Counted from the first letter of the stretch, positions 1-6,065 are shown. The stretch: DNA of 8,152 bases from JBHHXG01 sp046756985 (GCA_046756985.1 JBHHXG010000065.1:1-8152), one strand, 5' to 3'. Notes: a model not told the origin generated them from the letters alone. Translations and numbers: made by a program.

Positions 1-441
1 TGCTTCGCGGGGAGGCGAATAATGCCGATGAAATCCAAAACCGCAAGCCCTGCATATCAAACGGCCGCATAAACGATCCAGCAACAGCGCCTCAGGTGCA
101 TTCAGGAAAACGACCCGGTCAATTCCCGTGTCATGCCTTTCCAGCATCACAGCCAGCGCTTCCGCCTGTGCGACATTGCGGGGGAAACCGTCCAGCAGAA
201 AACCGGACGCAGCATCCGCCGTTGCAATACGTTCCTCAATCATGCCGACAACAACCGCATCCGGAACAAGCTTTCCCGCGTCCATATACGTCCTGGCCTT
301 ATTGCCAAGCTCCGTACCTTCACGCACCGCGACCCTGAGCAAATCCCCCATGGCCAGTTGCAAAAGACCGAATTCGCTGGCCAGCTGCTCGCCCTGGGTG
401 CCTTTACCTACACCCGGAGGACCAAACAGGACGATATTCAT
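1..441 (-). CDS. adk: Adenylate kinase, N-terminal part (cut by window edge)
   Basis: Adk interconverts ATP plus AMP with two ADP in the cytoplasm. The first 147 residues are visible and the frame is open at position 1, so truncation is due to the window. The P-loop GPPGVGKGT is at residues 7-15, the AMP-site arginine R36 in GDLLR, and DGFPRNVAQA with R88 at 84-93. The LID begins at R123/R127 with C130 and C133 and the PP of the zinc-type LID; the second cysteine pair lies outside. The usual Ser-Thr before Gly-Asp (residues 30-31) is Ala-Met, affecting the position of the AMP-contacting Thr31 of E. coli. The start overlaps the secY stop (TGATG), and no Shine-Dalgarno is seen. In some phyla adk follows secY directly, as here. 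Confidence 0.96.
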   Translation of the reverse strand, partial: MNIVLFGPPGVGKGTQGEQLASEFGLLQLAMGDLLRVAVREGTELGNKARTYMDAGKLVPDAVVVGMIEERIATADAASGFLLDGFPRNVAQAEALAVMLERHDTGIDRVVFLNAPEALLLDRLCGRLICRACGFGFHRHYSPPREA

Positions 442-1772
442 CAACGGGTTTTAAGTCGCGCCTGTTTCATCAACCCTTCATATTGATGGGACAGCAGATG
501 GGACTGAATCTGTGACATGGTATCCATGGTCACCACAACCACGATCAGCAGGCTTGTACCGCCAAAGTAAAACGGCACGGAAAGCTCGCTGATCAGATAT
601 TGTGGCAACAGACAAACCAGGGCTACATACACCGCACCAACCACTGTAATACGCGTCAGCACCGTATCCACATACTCAGCCGTGCGCTGACCCGGGCGGA
701 TACCCGGAATAAACCCGCCATTTTTTTTCAGATTGTCGGCCGTGTCCTTTGGGTTAAAGACAATGGCCGTATAAAAAAAGCAGAAAAATACAATCAGGGC
801 TGTGAATGTCAGCATATACAGCCAGCCACCCGGATTCAGCGCAGCCGAAATATCACCCAGCCAGCTGAAACCTTCGATGCCCTTGGTGAACTGCACAAAA
901 GTAGCCGGCAGAAGAATCAGGCTGGAAGCAAAAATAGGCGGAATCACACCAGCCGTGTTCACTTTCAACGGCAAAAACGAAGCCTTGCCGCCATACAGGC
1001 GATTGCCAACCTGACGCTTGGCATACTGAATCGGAATACGCCGCTGGGCCCGTTCAACCCATACCACAATGCCGGTGACCGCAATGGCGACGACGAAAAG
1101 GGCAAGCACGGTAAAGGGCGTATATTCACCCGTCCGGGCAAGTTCAAGCGTGCCTCCAATGGCTGCTGGCAGGCCTGCCACAATGCCACCGAAAATAATC
1201 AGGGAAATACCGTTACCGATACCTCTCTCGGTAATCTGCTCACCCACCCACATCAGGAAAATCGTACCGGCAACCAGCGTGATAATCGTCATCAGCCGGA
1301 ATGCCAGGCCAGGCTCGATGACAACCGATTGCCCGCCAACCGAGAACGATTCCAGGCCAACCGAAATGCCTACAGCCTGAAAAGTGGCGAGAAACACCGT
1401 GCCATAGCGTGTATACTGGGTAATCTTACGGCGCCCGGCCTCGCCTTCTTTCTTTAGCTGTTCCAGCTTCGGAGAAACGACCGTCATCAGCTGCAGGATA
1501 ATTGCCGCCGAGATATACGGCATGATTCCCAGCGCAAAAATCGTCAAACGGGATAGCGCGCCGCCGGAGAACATGTCAAACAGACCGAGCAGACTGCCCT
1601 GAGCCTGGTTAAAGAACTGTGCAAGCACGGTGGCATCAATGCCGGGAACCGGAATATGCGCGCCGAGACGGTACACAAACAGCATGCCTAGCGTGAACAG
1701 AATCCGGTTTTTCAGCTCCGGAATTTTGTTGACGCTTGCCAATCCACCCATCTGGCCTGCCTGCCCAAGCAT
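441..1772 (-). CDS. secY: Preprotein translocase channel subunit SecY
   Basis: SecY forms the protein-conducting channel of the Sec translocon in the inner membrane, working with SecE, SecG and either SecA or a translating ribosome. The 443-residue product has the family length and ten hydrophobic segments, at about residues 24-44, 72-97, 119-140, 158-178, 186-203, 217-238, 275-295, 316-340, 371-392 and 403-420. Signature regions are the TM2 region after the plug (ALSRLTIFALGIMPYISAAI), ITERGIGNGISLIIFGGI (180-197), and the cytosolic loop GGFIPGIRPGQRTAEYVD, important for SecA and ribosome contact. The start at 1772 lies two bases after the rplO stop and has no clear Shine-Dalgarno. An in-frame ATG at 1751 is possible. 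Its TGA stop overlaps adk by one base. Confidence 0.98.
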   Translation of the reverse strand: MLGQAGQMGGLASVNKIPELKNRILFTLGMLFVYRLGAHIPVPGIDATVLAQFFNQAQGSLLGLFDMFSGGALSRLTIFALGIMPYISAAIILQLMTVVSPKLEQLKKEGEAGRRKITQYTRYGTVFLATFQAVGISVGLESFSVGGQSVVIEPGLAFRLMTIITLVAGTIFLMWVGEQITERGIGNGISLIIFGGIVAGLPAAIGGTLELARTGEYTPFTVLALFVVAIAVTGIVVWVERAQRRIPIQYAKRQVGNRLYGGKASFLPLKVNTAGVIPPIFASSLILLPATFVQFTKGIEGFSWLGDISAALNPGGWLYMLTFTALIVFFCFFYTAIVFNPKDTADNLKKNGGFIPGIRPGQRTAEYVDTVLTRITVVGAVYVALVCLLPQYLISELSVPFYFGGTSLLIVVVVTMDTMSQIQSHLLSHQYEGLMKQARLKTR

Positions 1773-1774
1773 GC

Positions 1775-2224
1775 TCAGGCTGCCCCGGTCAGTTTCAGGC
1801 TACCGCCGGCGGCTTCAAACTTGGCCTTGGCCGCTGCCGATGCGGCTGCAACAGAAAGCTCCAGCTTCTTCTTTGAAACCTCACCCCTGGCAAGCAGCTT
1901 GATAGGATCCACGGCATTGCGCACAAGACCCGCCTCAAACAAGGCTGCGGCATCCACCCTGGCGCCAGTGTCAAAGCAATCCAGCTGGCCGATGTTGATC
2001 ACCTGATAACCCTTGGCCATCGACGTGAAGCCACGCTTTGGCACACGGCGGATCAATGGCATCTGACCACCCTCAAAGCCGCGTGCAACCTTGCCACCGG
2101 AACGAGATTTCTGGCCCTTGTGACCGCGACCACCCGTCTTGCCATGACCGGATCCAATACCGCAACCCAGACGCTTACGACCACGGCGGGAGCCCTGGCT
2201 TGCCTGCAATTCATTCAGCTTCAT
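1775..2224 (-). CDS. rplO: 50S ribosomal protein L15
   Basis: L15 is a late-assembly 50S protein with a long glycine- and arginine-rich N-terminal arm threading into 23S rRNA. The 149-residue product begins MKLNELQASQGSRRGRKRLG. It has the basic, glycine-rich GHGKTGGRGHKGQKSRSGG arm (about 26-44) and the conserved GFEGGQMPLIRRVPKRGF block (about 50-67). The C-terminal domain is around DPIKLLARGEVSKKKLEL, ending in an alanine-rich tail. A modest GGAG lies ten bases upstream, within rpmD. Its TGA stop is only two bases from the ATG of secY, so the two genes are likely translated in a coupled way. Confidence 0.98.
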   Translation of the reverse strand: MKLNELQASQGSRRGRKRLGCGIGSGHGKTGGRGHKGQKSRSGGKVARGFEGGQMPLIRRVPKRGFTSMAKGYQVINIGQLDCFDTGARVDAAALFEAGLVRNAVDPIKLLARGEVSKKKLELSVAAASAAAKAKFEAAGGSLKLTGAA

Positions 2225-2229
2225 ATCTA

Positions 2230-2421
2230 TTACTCTCCGCTCTCAATCTGCACCAGATGACGCACCTTGTTCACCATGCCGCGCACAGCAGGTGTGTCTT
2301 CCAGTTCAACCAGCTGATTCAGCCTGCGAAAGCCCAGACCACGCAATGTAGCTTTCTGGTCTTTGGCATACCCGATACCGCTTTTGATCTGACGGACGTG
2401 AATGACATTTTTCTTGGCCAT
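2230..2421 (-). CDS. rpmD: 50S ribosomal protein L30
   Basis: L30 is a small two-helix, three-strand protein on the back of the 50S subunit. The product is 63 residues, in the normal range of about 58-65. It shows the family pattern: VIHVRQIKSGIGYAKDQKAT, then the signature LRGLGFRRLNQLVELEDTP, then VRGMVNKVRHLV near the C-terminus. AAGGAG lies nine bases upstream of the ATG. It stands between rpsE and rplO as in most bacteria that keep L30. The rplO ribosome binding site is inside its last codons, since only five bases separate the two genes. Confidence 0.97.
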   Translation of the reverse strand: MAKKNVIHVRQIKSGIGYAKDQKATLRGLGFRRLNQLVELEDTPAVRGMVNKVRHLVQIESGE

Positions 2422-2449
2422 GATCGTGCTCTCCTTGCTAATTCAGCCG

Positions 2450-2938
2450 TTAGGCCCTGGCAGCAGCCTTGCCGCGACGCGCAGCAACCTGCTCCGGGCT
2501 CTCCAGCGACTTCAGTCCATTGAATGTAGCCCGAACAATATTTAACGGGTTACGCGACCCTTGGGCTTTGGTCAGTACGTCACGGATACCAGCCGCATCA
2601 AGCACGGCGCGTACGGCCGAGCCGGCAATCACACCCGTACCTTCACTGGCCGGCTTGAGCAGCACATGCGATGCGTCCTGGCGTCCAACAACCTGATAAT
2701 GAATGGTGCCATCCTTGCGCGGCACCTGGATCAGCGATTTCATCGCAATTTCCTTGGCCTTGCGAATGGCTTCCGGTACTTCCTTGGCCTTGGCATGGCC
2801 AAAACCCACATGACCATTACCGTCACCAACAACCATCAGCGCGGAAAACCCCATACGGCGACCACCAGCCACTGTTTTGGCTACACGATTGATATTGATC
2901 AGCTTTTCCGTCAGATCCAATTCTTCTGCATTGATCAT
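2450..2938 (-). CDS. rpsE: 30S ribosomal protein S5
   Basis: S5 affects translational accuracy and lines the mRNA entry tunnel with S3 and S4. The 162-residue product holds the N-terminal double-stranded-RNA-binding-like domain. Its signature is VAKTVAGGRRMGFSALMVVG (about 19-38), followed by GNGHVGFGHAKAKEVPEAIR. The C-terminal domain has PASEGTGVIAGSAVRAVLDA and SRNPLNIVRATFNGL, both typical. In E. coli, changes in the first of these loops give spectinomycin resistance; the loop looks wild type here. AGGAG lies eight bases upstream of the ATG at 2938. The tail ends in an alanine- and arginine-rich stretch (RRGKAAARA), common in this family. Confidence 0.98.
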   Translation of the reverse strand: MINAEELDLTEKLININRVAKTVAGGRRMGFSALMVVGDGNGHVGFGHAKAKEVPEAIRKAKEIAMKSLIQVPRKDGTIHYQVVGRQDASHVLLKPASEGTGVIAGSAVRAVLDAAGIRDVLTKAQGSRNPLNIVRATFNGLKSLESPEQVAARRGKAAARA

Positions 2939-2949
2939 TGCATACTCTC

Positions 2950-3303
2950 CTAGAACTTCAGCCCGCCGGCACGAGCGCCATCAGCCAGTGCTTTTACCCG
3001 CCCATGATAGGGATAGCGACCGCGATCAAATGCCACTTCCGTGACACCTGCCTTGACAGCGCGCTCGGCAAGCAACTTGCCAACAGCTTCGGCAGCGCCC
3101 TTGTTGTTACCGCCTTTGAGCTTCTTATCAAGGCTGGAAGCGGCCACTAGCGTCTTACCTGCCGTATCATCAATGATCTGGGCATACATGTGGCGTGCCG
3201 AGCGAAATACACTCAGACGCAAGCGTCCAGTGGCTTTCACGCGAGAACGTACACGACGCGCACGTCGCACAGCACTGTTATTTTCGTAACGCTTTACAGA
3301 CAT
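2950..3303 (-). CDS. rplR: 50S ribosomal protein L18
   Basis: L18 binds 5S rRNA and, with L5, attaches it to the large subunit in the central protuberance. The product is 117 residues, the usual bacterial length. It has a basic, flexible N-terminus (RRARRVRSRVKATGRLRLSV, about 13-32) and then the conserved FRSARHMYAQIIDDTAGKTL. The helix containing AAEAVGKLLAERA follows, and the end is VAFDRGRYPYHGRVKALADGAR. AGGAG stands six bases upstream of the ATG at 3303, and a second AGGAG lies slightly farther back, so initiation should be efficient despite the 42-base gap to rplF. The stop is TAG, and rpsE begins 11 bases later. Confidence 0.98.
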   Translation of the reverse strand: MSVKRYENNSAVRRARRVRSRVKATGRLRLSVFRSARHMYAQIIDDTAGKTLVAASSLDKKLKGGNNKGAAEAVGKLLAERAVKAGVTEVAFDRGRYPYHGRVKALADGARAGGLKF

Positions 3304-3325
3304 CTGTAACTCCTGCTCCTGACTG

Positions 3326-3338
3326 TTTCAGCCTGAAA
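3326..3338. repeat. Small inverted repeat in the rplF–rplR gap
   Basis: TTTCA at 3326-3330 and TGAAA at 3334-3338 form a five-base inverted repeat around GCC, directly downstream (in transcription) of the hairpin at the rplF stop. It is AT-rich and weak. It matters only because both repeats fall in the longest intergenic space of the window. Confidence 0.25.
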
Positions 3339-3340
3339 AG

Positions 3341-3353
3341 AGGCCTTAGGCCT
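3341..3353. repeat. Inverted repeat with the rplF stop codon as its loop
   Basis: AGGCC at 3341-3345 and GGCCT at 3349-3353 are perfect reverse complements separated by three bases, which are the TAA stop of rplF on the coding strand. The mRNA then continues CUUUUCA, so the structure slightly resembles a very weak intrinsic terminator. With a five-pair stem and a broken U run, termination is unlikely. It could be an mRNA processing or pausing point, or chance. Confidence 0.35.
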
Positions 3354-3879
3354 TCTTTCCTTCCTTCATGGCAACATACTCGCCGAGGTAACGTACACCC
3401 TTGCCCTTGTATGGCTCCGGTGGACGGAATGCACGTATTTCGGCAGCAGCCTGGCCAACCTTCTGCTTGTCATAACCGCTGATAATAATCTGGTTTTGAT
3501 CTACTTTGGCCTCGACCCCTTCCGGCACGTCATAAACAACCGGATGCGAAAAACCGAGCGCCAGATTCAACTTCTTACCCTGTGCCTGGGCGCGGTAACC
3601 GACACCTTTAAGTTCCAGCACTTTTTCAAAGCCGATGCTGACGCCCTGCACATTGTTGGCAAGCAATGCCCGCACCAGACCATAATTGGCCTTCATTTTC
3701 TTGTTCCCCAGATCGGCACAGGCAATCGTAATCTGATCACCTTCCTGCTGGGCCGTGATACCCTCGAACAACGGAGAGCTCAGTTCGCCTTTTGGACCTT
3801 TCACGGTCACCTGATCAGCAAGAATCTTGACTTCGACGCCACTGGGCACAGTGATCGGCTGATTACCAATTCGCGACAT
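3346..3879 (-). CDS. rplF: 50S ribosomal protein L6
   Basis: L6 binds 23S rRNA near the sarcin-ricin loop at the factor-binding site. The 177-residue product has the family length and consists of two similar alpha/beta domains. It starts MSRIGNQPITVPSGVEV, has VKGPKGELS at about 27-35 and the conserved GVGYRAQAQGKKLNLALGFS block at about 92-111. It finishes with the signature RPPEPYKGKGVRYLGEYV (about 152-169) and a lysine-rich tail. GAGG lies nine bases upstream of the ATG at 3879. The TAA stop is enclosed by a short inverted repeat, described separately. The 42-base gap to rplR is the longest in the window. Confidence 0.98.
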   Translation of the reverse strand: MSRIGNQPITVPSGVEVKILADQVTVKGPKGELSSPLFEGITAQQEGDQITIACADLGNKKMKANYGLVRALLANNVQGVSIGFEKVLELKGVGYRAQAQGKKLNLALGFSHPVVYDVPEGVEAKVDQNQIIISGYDKQKVGQAAAEIRAFRPPEPYKGKGVRYLGEYVAMKEGKKA

Positions 3880-3890
3880 TTTCTGTTACC

Positions 3891-4286
3891 TCAAAATACA
3901 GTACAAAGCACTTCACCGCCAATATGGGCAGTGCGTGCTTTTTTATCGGACATGATGCCCTTCGATGTGCTGACAATGGCCACGCCATAACCGCTTTTCA
4001 CGCGCGGCAGCTCTTCCGCACCGGTATAGACGCGTCGGCCTGGCTTGGAAACGCGCTTAAGTTCGCGGATCACGGCCTGCCCTTCCTCATTATAACGCAG
4101 GGTCAGGCGAAGATAGCGATGTCCCTTGTGATTATAGGCCTTCACTGCTGAGATGTAGCCTTCTTCCTTCAGGATGTCGGCAATCGATTGCAGGGTATTG
4201 CTTGCAGGCAACTCAATTTTTTCAATACCGGCCAGCTGCGCGTTACGAATACGCGTCAGCATGTCGGCAATGCGGTCCATCATCAT
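3891..4286 (-). CDS. rpsH: 30S ribosomal protein S8
   Basis: S8 binds the central domain of 16S rRNA early in assembly. In E. coli it also represses translation of the spc operon by binding its mRNA. The product is 131 residues if the first of three consecutive ATG codons (4286, 4283, 4280) is used. The conserved N-terminus DRIADMLTRIRNAQ follows at once. The C-terminal rRNA-binding signature VAIVSTSKGIMSDKKAR (about 101-117) and the end GGEVLC are intact. AGGGGA stands six bases before the first ATG and nine before the second, so either could be used. An upstream open extension to 4463 overlaps rpsN and is not real. The gap to rplF is 11 bases. Confidence 0.97.
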   Translation of the reverse strand: MMMDRIADMLTRIRNAQLAGIEKIELPASNTLQSIADILKEEGYISAVKAYNHKGHRYLRLTLRYNEEGQAVIRELKRVSKPGRRVYTGAEELPRVKSGYGVAIVSTSKGIMSDKKARTAHIGGEVLCTVF

Positions 4287-4296
4287 AATTCGTCCC

Positions 4297-4482
4297 CTAC
4301 CAGCTCGATTTGACCATGCCGGGAATTTCACCGGCAAGGGCGTGTTTGCGCAAACAGATGCGGCAGATGCCAAACTTGCGGTAAACAGACCTTGGCCGTC
4401 CGCAAAGCTGACAACGTGTATATGCGCGCACTTTGAATTTGGGTTTTCGATTTGCCTTTGCAATCAATGCCTTGGTTGCCAT
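4297..4482 (-). CDS. rpsN: 30S ribosomal protein S14, zinc-binding short form
   Basis: S14 lies in the head of the 30S subunit and is needed for its late assembly. This is the short 61-residue form with a zinc knuckle: CQLC at residues 24-27 and CRIC at residues 40-43, enclosing the conserved GRPRSVYRKFG. The tail LRKHALAGEIPGMVKSSW is the family signature. Many alpha-, beta- and gammaproteobacteria carry a roughly 101-residue S14 without these cysteines, so the short form is taxonomically informative. AGAGGAG lies seven bases before the ATG at 4482. It sits in the usual place between rplE and rpsH, with gaps of 14 and 10 bases. Confidence 0.98.
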   Translation of the reverse strand: MATKALIAKANRKPKFKVRAYTRCQLCGRPRSVYRKFGICRICLRKHALAGEIPGMVKSSW

Positions 4483-4496
4483 TTACCTACTCCTCT

Positions 4497-5036
4497 TTAA
4501 CTACGAAACGGCATACTGAAATGCGCAAGCAGTGCCTGACCTTCAGCATTCGTATTTGCAGTGGTGCAGATTGTGATATCCATACCACGAATGCGATCCA
4601 CCTTGTCGTAGTCGATTTCGGGAAAAATGATCTGTTCCTTGATGCCCAGTGTATAGTTGCCGCGGCCATCAAAGGATTTCGGACTCACGCCCTTGAAGTC
4701 GCGGATACGCGGCAGAGCAATATTGACCAGACGATCAAGAAACTCCCACATACGGTCGCCGCGCAGCGTGACCCGGCAACCGACAGGCATGCCGTCACGC
4801 AGCTTGAAGTTGGCAATGGACTTGCGCGCCCGTGTCGTTACCGGTTTCTGGCCGGTAATGGCCGTCATATCAGTCAGCGCCCCTTCAATCAGCTTGGCAT
4901 TCTGGGACGCCTCCCCGACACCCATATTCACCACAATCTTGTCAACCGCAGGCACCTGCATTGGATTCGCGTATTTGAATTCCTTCTGCAGCGCCGGGGC
5001 TACCTTGGTATTATATAATTCTTTCAGTCGCGCCAT
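4497..5036 (-). CDS. rplE: 50S ribosomal protein L5
   Basis: L5 binds 5S rRNA together with L18 in the central protuberance and contacts P-site tRNA and S13. The product is 179 residues, the normal length. Typical parts are IVVNMGVGEASQNAK (about 34-48), the TGQKPVTTRARKSIANFKLR block (61-80), GMPVGCRVTLRG, the helix following it, and YTLGIKEQIIFPEIDYDKV (128-146). The start at 5036 (MARLKELYN) has AGGAG eight bases upstream. The frame runs back to an ATG at 5072, inside rplX, but that extension shows no family similarity. In E. coli the rplX–rplE junction is the S8 autoregulation site. I could not recognise a matching structure here. Confidence 0.98.
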   Translation of the reverse strand: MARLKELYNTKVAPALQKEFKYANPMQVPAVDKIVVNMGVGEASQNAKLIEGALTDMTAITGQKPVTTRARKSIANFKLRDGMPVGCRVTLRGDRMWEFLDRLVNIALPRIRDFKGVSPKSFDGRGNYTLGIKEQIIFPEIDYDKVDRIRGMDITICTTANTNAEGQALLAHFSMPFRS

Positions 5037-5047
5037 GACCAGAACTC

Positions 5048-5377
5048 CTAGCGATCCAGCACTTCGCCGCATTTGCGGCAGGTGCGGACCTTGCGTCCGT
5101 CTTCAAGCTTTTTAACACCCAGGCGAACGCCACCTTTACACTTGGGACAAAAATACTGTACGTTGGAAATCGCCACCGGTGCTTCCCTTTCAATAATGCC
5201 CCCCGCACCACTGGCGCTTGGCTTCGTATGCCGCTTGACCATATTCACCTTGGCCACTAGGACACGGCCGTCCTGCGGAAGCAGGCGAATCACCTTGCCA
5301 CGGGCGCCCTTGTCACGACCGGTAATGACAACAACTTCGTCATCCCTGCGGATACGGCTCTTGACCATGCTCGTCAT
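5048..5377 (-). CDS. rplX: 50S ribosomal protein L24 with intact zinc ribbon
   Basis: L24 is an assembly-initiating 50S protein near the tunnel exit. The 109-residue product has the N-terminal KOW domain (RRDDEVVVITGRDKGARGKV, about 10-29). It also has a C-terminal four-cysteine zinc ribbon: CPKC at about residues 77-80 and CRKC at about 100-103, separated by the conserved LEDGRKVR. E. coli L24 has lost these cysteines, so this is the C+ form. I chose the ATG at 5377 because GAGAGGA at 5385-5391 stands seven bases upstream. A TTG at 5383 sits almost on top of that site, and an ATG at 5368 lies farther in. The gap to rplN is 23 bases and to rplE 11 bases. Confidence 0.97.
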   Translation of the reverse strand: MTSMVKSRIRRDDEVVVITGRDKGARGKVIRLLPQDGRVLVAKVNMVKRHTKPSASGAGGIIEREAPVAISNVQYFCPKCKGGVRLGVKKLEDGRKVRTCRKCGEVLDR

Positions 5378-5384
5378 CTTCAAA

Positions 5385-5391
5385 TCCTCTC
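5385..5391 (-). promoter_or_regulatory. Shine-Dalgarno of rplX that decides the start
   Basis: The coding strand reads GAGAGGA, seven bases upstream of the ATG at 5377. It is too close to the in-frame TTG at 5383, which argues against a longer L24. Confidence 0.6.
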
Positions 5392-5400
5392 TTGCCTGAC

Positions 5401-5769
5401 TTACAGAACTTCCGGAGCCAGCGAAATGATCTTCATATAACCCTTACTGCGCAGTTCACGCGTTACCGGGCCAAAAATTCGCGTGCCAATCGGCTCACCC
5501 TGATTGGTTAGCAGCACGGCGGCATTCTCGTCAAAGCGGATGGAGCTGCCATCGGTGCGGCGGAATTCCTTGGCCGTACGCACGACGACCGCACGCTGGA
5601 CCGTGCCTTTCTTTACCTTGCCGCCCGGCATGGCATCTTTAACTGCAACAACAATCACATCACCAACACGGGCATAACGGCGCTTGGAACCACCCAGCAC
5701 CTTGATGCAGGCTACCTTGCGGGCGCCCGAATTGTCTGCGACTTCAAGAACTGTCTCATTCTGAATCAT
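5401..5769 (-). CDS. rplN: 50S ribosomal protein L14
   Basis: L14 is a five-stranded beta-barrel protein on the 50S interface. It takes part in an intersubunit bridge and is the docking site of the silencing factor RsfS. The 122-residue length is standard for bacteria. The start MIQNETVLEVADNSGARK and the end RSKGYMKIISLAPEVL are characteristic, and the end resembles proteobacterial L14 closely. The middle holds VLGGSKRRYARVGD and RTDGSSIRFDENAAVLL. AGAGG lies about seven bases before the ATG. In E. coli this is the first gene of a separate spc transcription unit. Here only 16 bases separate it from rpsQ and no promoter is visible, so it is probably read through from the S10 group. Confidence 0.98.
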   Translation of the reverse strand: MIQNETVLEVADNSGARKVACIKVLGGSKRRYARVGDVIVVAVKDAMPGGKVKKGTVQRAVVVRTAKEFRRTDGSSIRFDENAAVLLTNQGEPIGTRIFGPVTRELRSKGYMKIISLAPEVL

Positions 5770-5785
5770 CGTAAACCTCTTTCGC

Positions 5786-6052
5786 TTACAGTTGCTCAGC
5801 GCGCGTTACGACGGATTCCATCATCCATCGTTTGCGGCGCGAAACCGGGGCCGATTCGACAATGCGTACGCGATCACCGATATTGCATGTGTTCTCCGCA
5901 TCATGTGCCATATACTTTTTGTGCGAACGCACCGTCTTGCGGTAACGCGGATGCAGGAATTTGCGCTCCACCTCAACAACAACGGTCTTGTCGCCGCGGT
6001 TCGAAACCACCAGCCCTTCCAGGACGCGCTTGTTACTTTTTGCTTCGGACAT
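5786..6052 (-). CDS. rpsQ: 30S ribosomal protein S17
   Basis: S17 is a primary 16S rRNA-binding protein with an OB fold, located in the body of the small subunit. The product is 88 residues, starting MSEAKSNKRVLEGLVVSNRG. It shows GDKTVVVEVERKFLHPRYRK (about 20-39), the KKYMAHDAEN loop, and GDRVRIVESAPVSRRKRW near the end, all typical. I chose the ATG at 6052 because AAGGAG at 6062-6067 lies nine bases upstream and homologues start here. The same frame is open to an ATG at 6127, but that extension would overlap rpmC by more than 60 bases and has no S17 similarity. The gap to rpmC is 13 bases. Confidence 0.97.
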   Translation of the reverse strand: MSEAKSNKRVLEGLVVSNRGDKTVVVEVERKFLHPRYRKTVRSHKKYMAHDAENTCNIGDRVRIVESAPVSRRKRWMMESVVTRAEQL

Positions 6053-6065
6053 GATTTCTATCTCC

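Noticed and set aside
165..200. A possible frameshift in adk at the run of five C (coding strand) in the DGFPR motif.
   Set aside because: Reading the codons carefully gives GGT TTC CCC CGC and the conserved frame continues without a break to the window edge.
600..1457. A long open frame on the plus strand (about 285 codons) opposite secY.
   Set aside because: It is antisense to an unmistakable secY, has low-complexity composition with many Asn, Arg and His, no ribosome binding site pattern and no recognisable domain. It is a shadow of secY codon use.
4089..4094. A perfect TATAAT on the minus strand inside rpsH.
   Set aside because: The sequence at the -35 distance reads GCTATC, a poor match to TTGACA, and the TATAAT is explained by Tyr-Asn codons in S8.
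4287..4463. Upstream in-frame extension of rpsH to an ATG at 4463.
   Set aside because: It overlaps almost all of rpsN and lacks S8 similarity; the S8 signature starts immediately after the ATG cluster at 4286.
5010..5015. A TATAAT on the minus strand near the start of rplE.
   Set aside because: No acceptable -35 box lies 16-18 bases upstream, and the bases encode Leu-Tyr-Asn of the conserved L5 N-terminus.
5020..5060. A possible S8 autoregulatory mRNA site at the rplX–rplE junction, as in E. coli.
   Set aside because: I could not fold a convincing helix resembling the 16S S8 target by eye. A covariance-model search would decide; without it the site is not supported.
5037..5072. Twelve-residue N-terminal extension of rplE.
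   Set aside because: It overlaps the end of rplX, and the Shine-Dalgarno AGGAG is placed for the ATG at 5036.
5770..5785. A separate spc promoter before rplN, as in E. coli.
   Set aside because: Only 16 bases separate rpsQ and rplN, and I see no -10/-35 pair there; the S10 and spc groups appear fused here.
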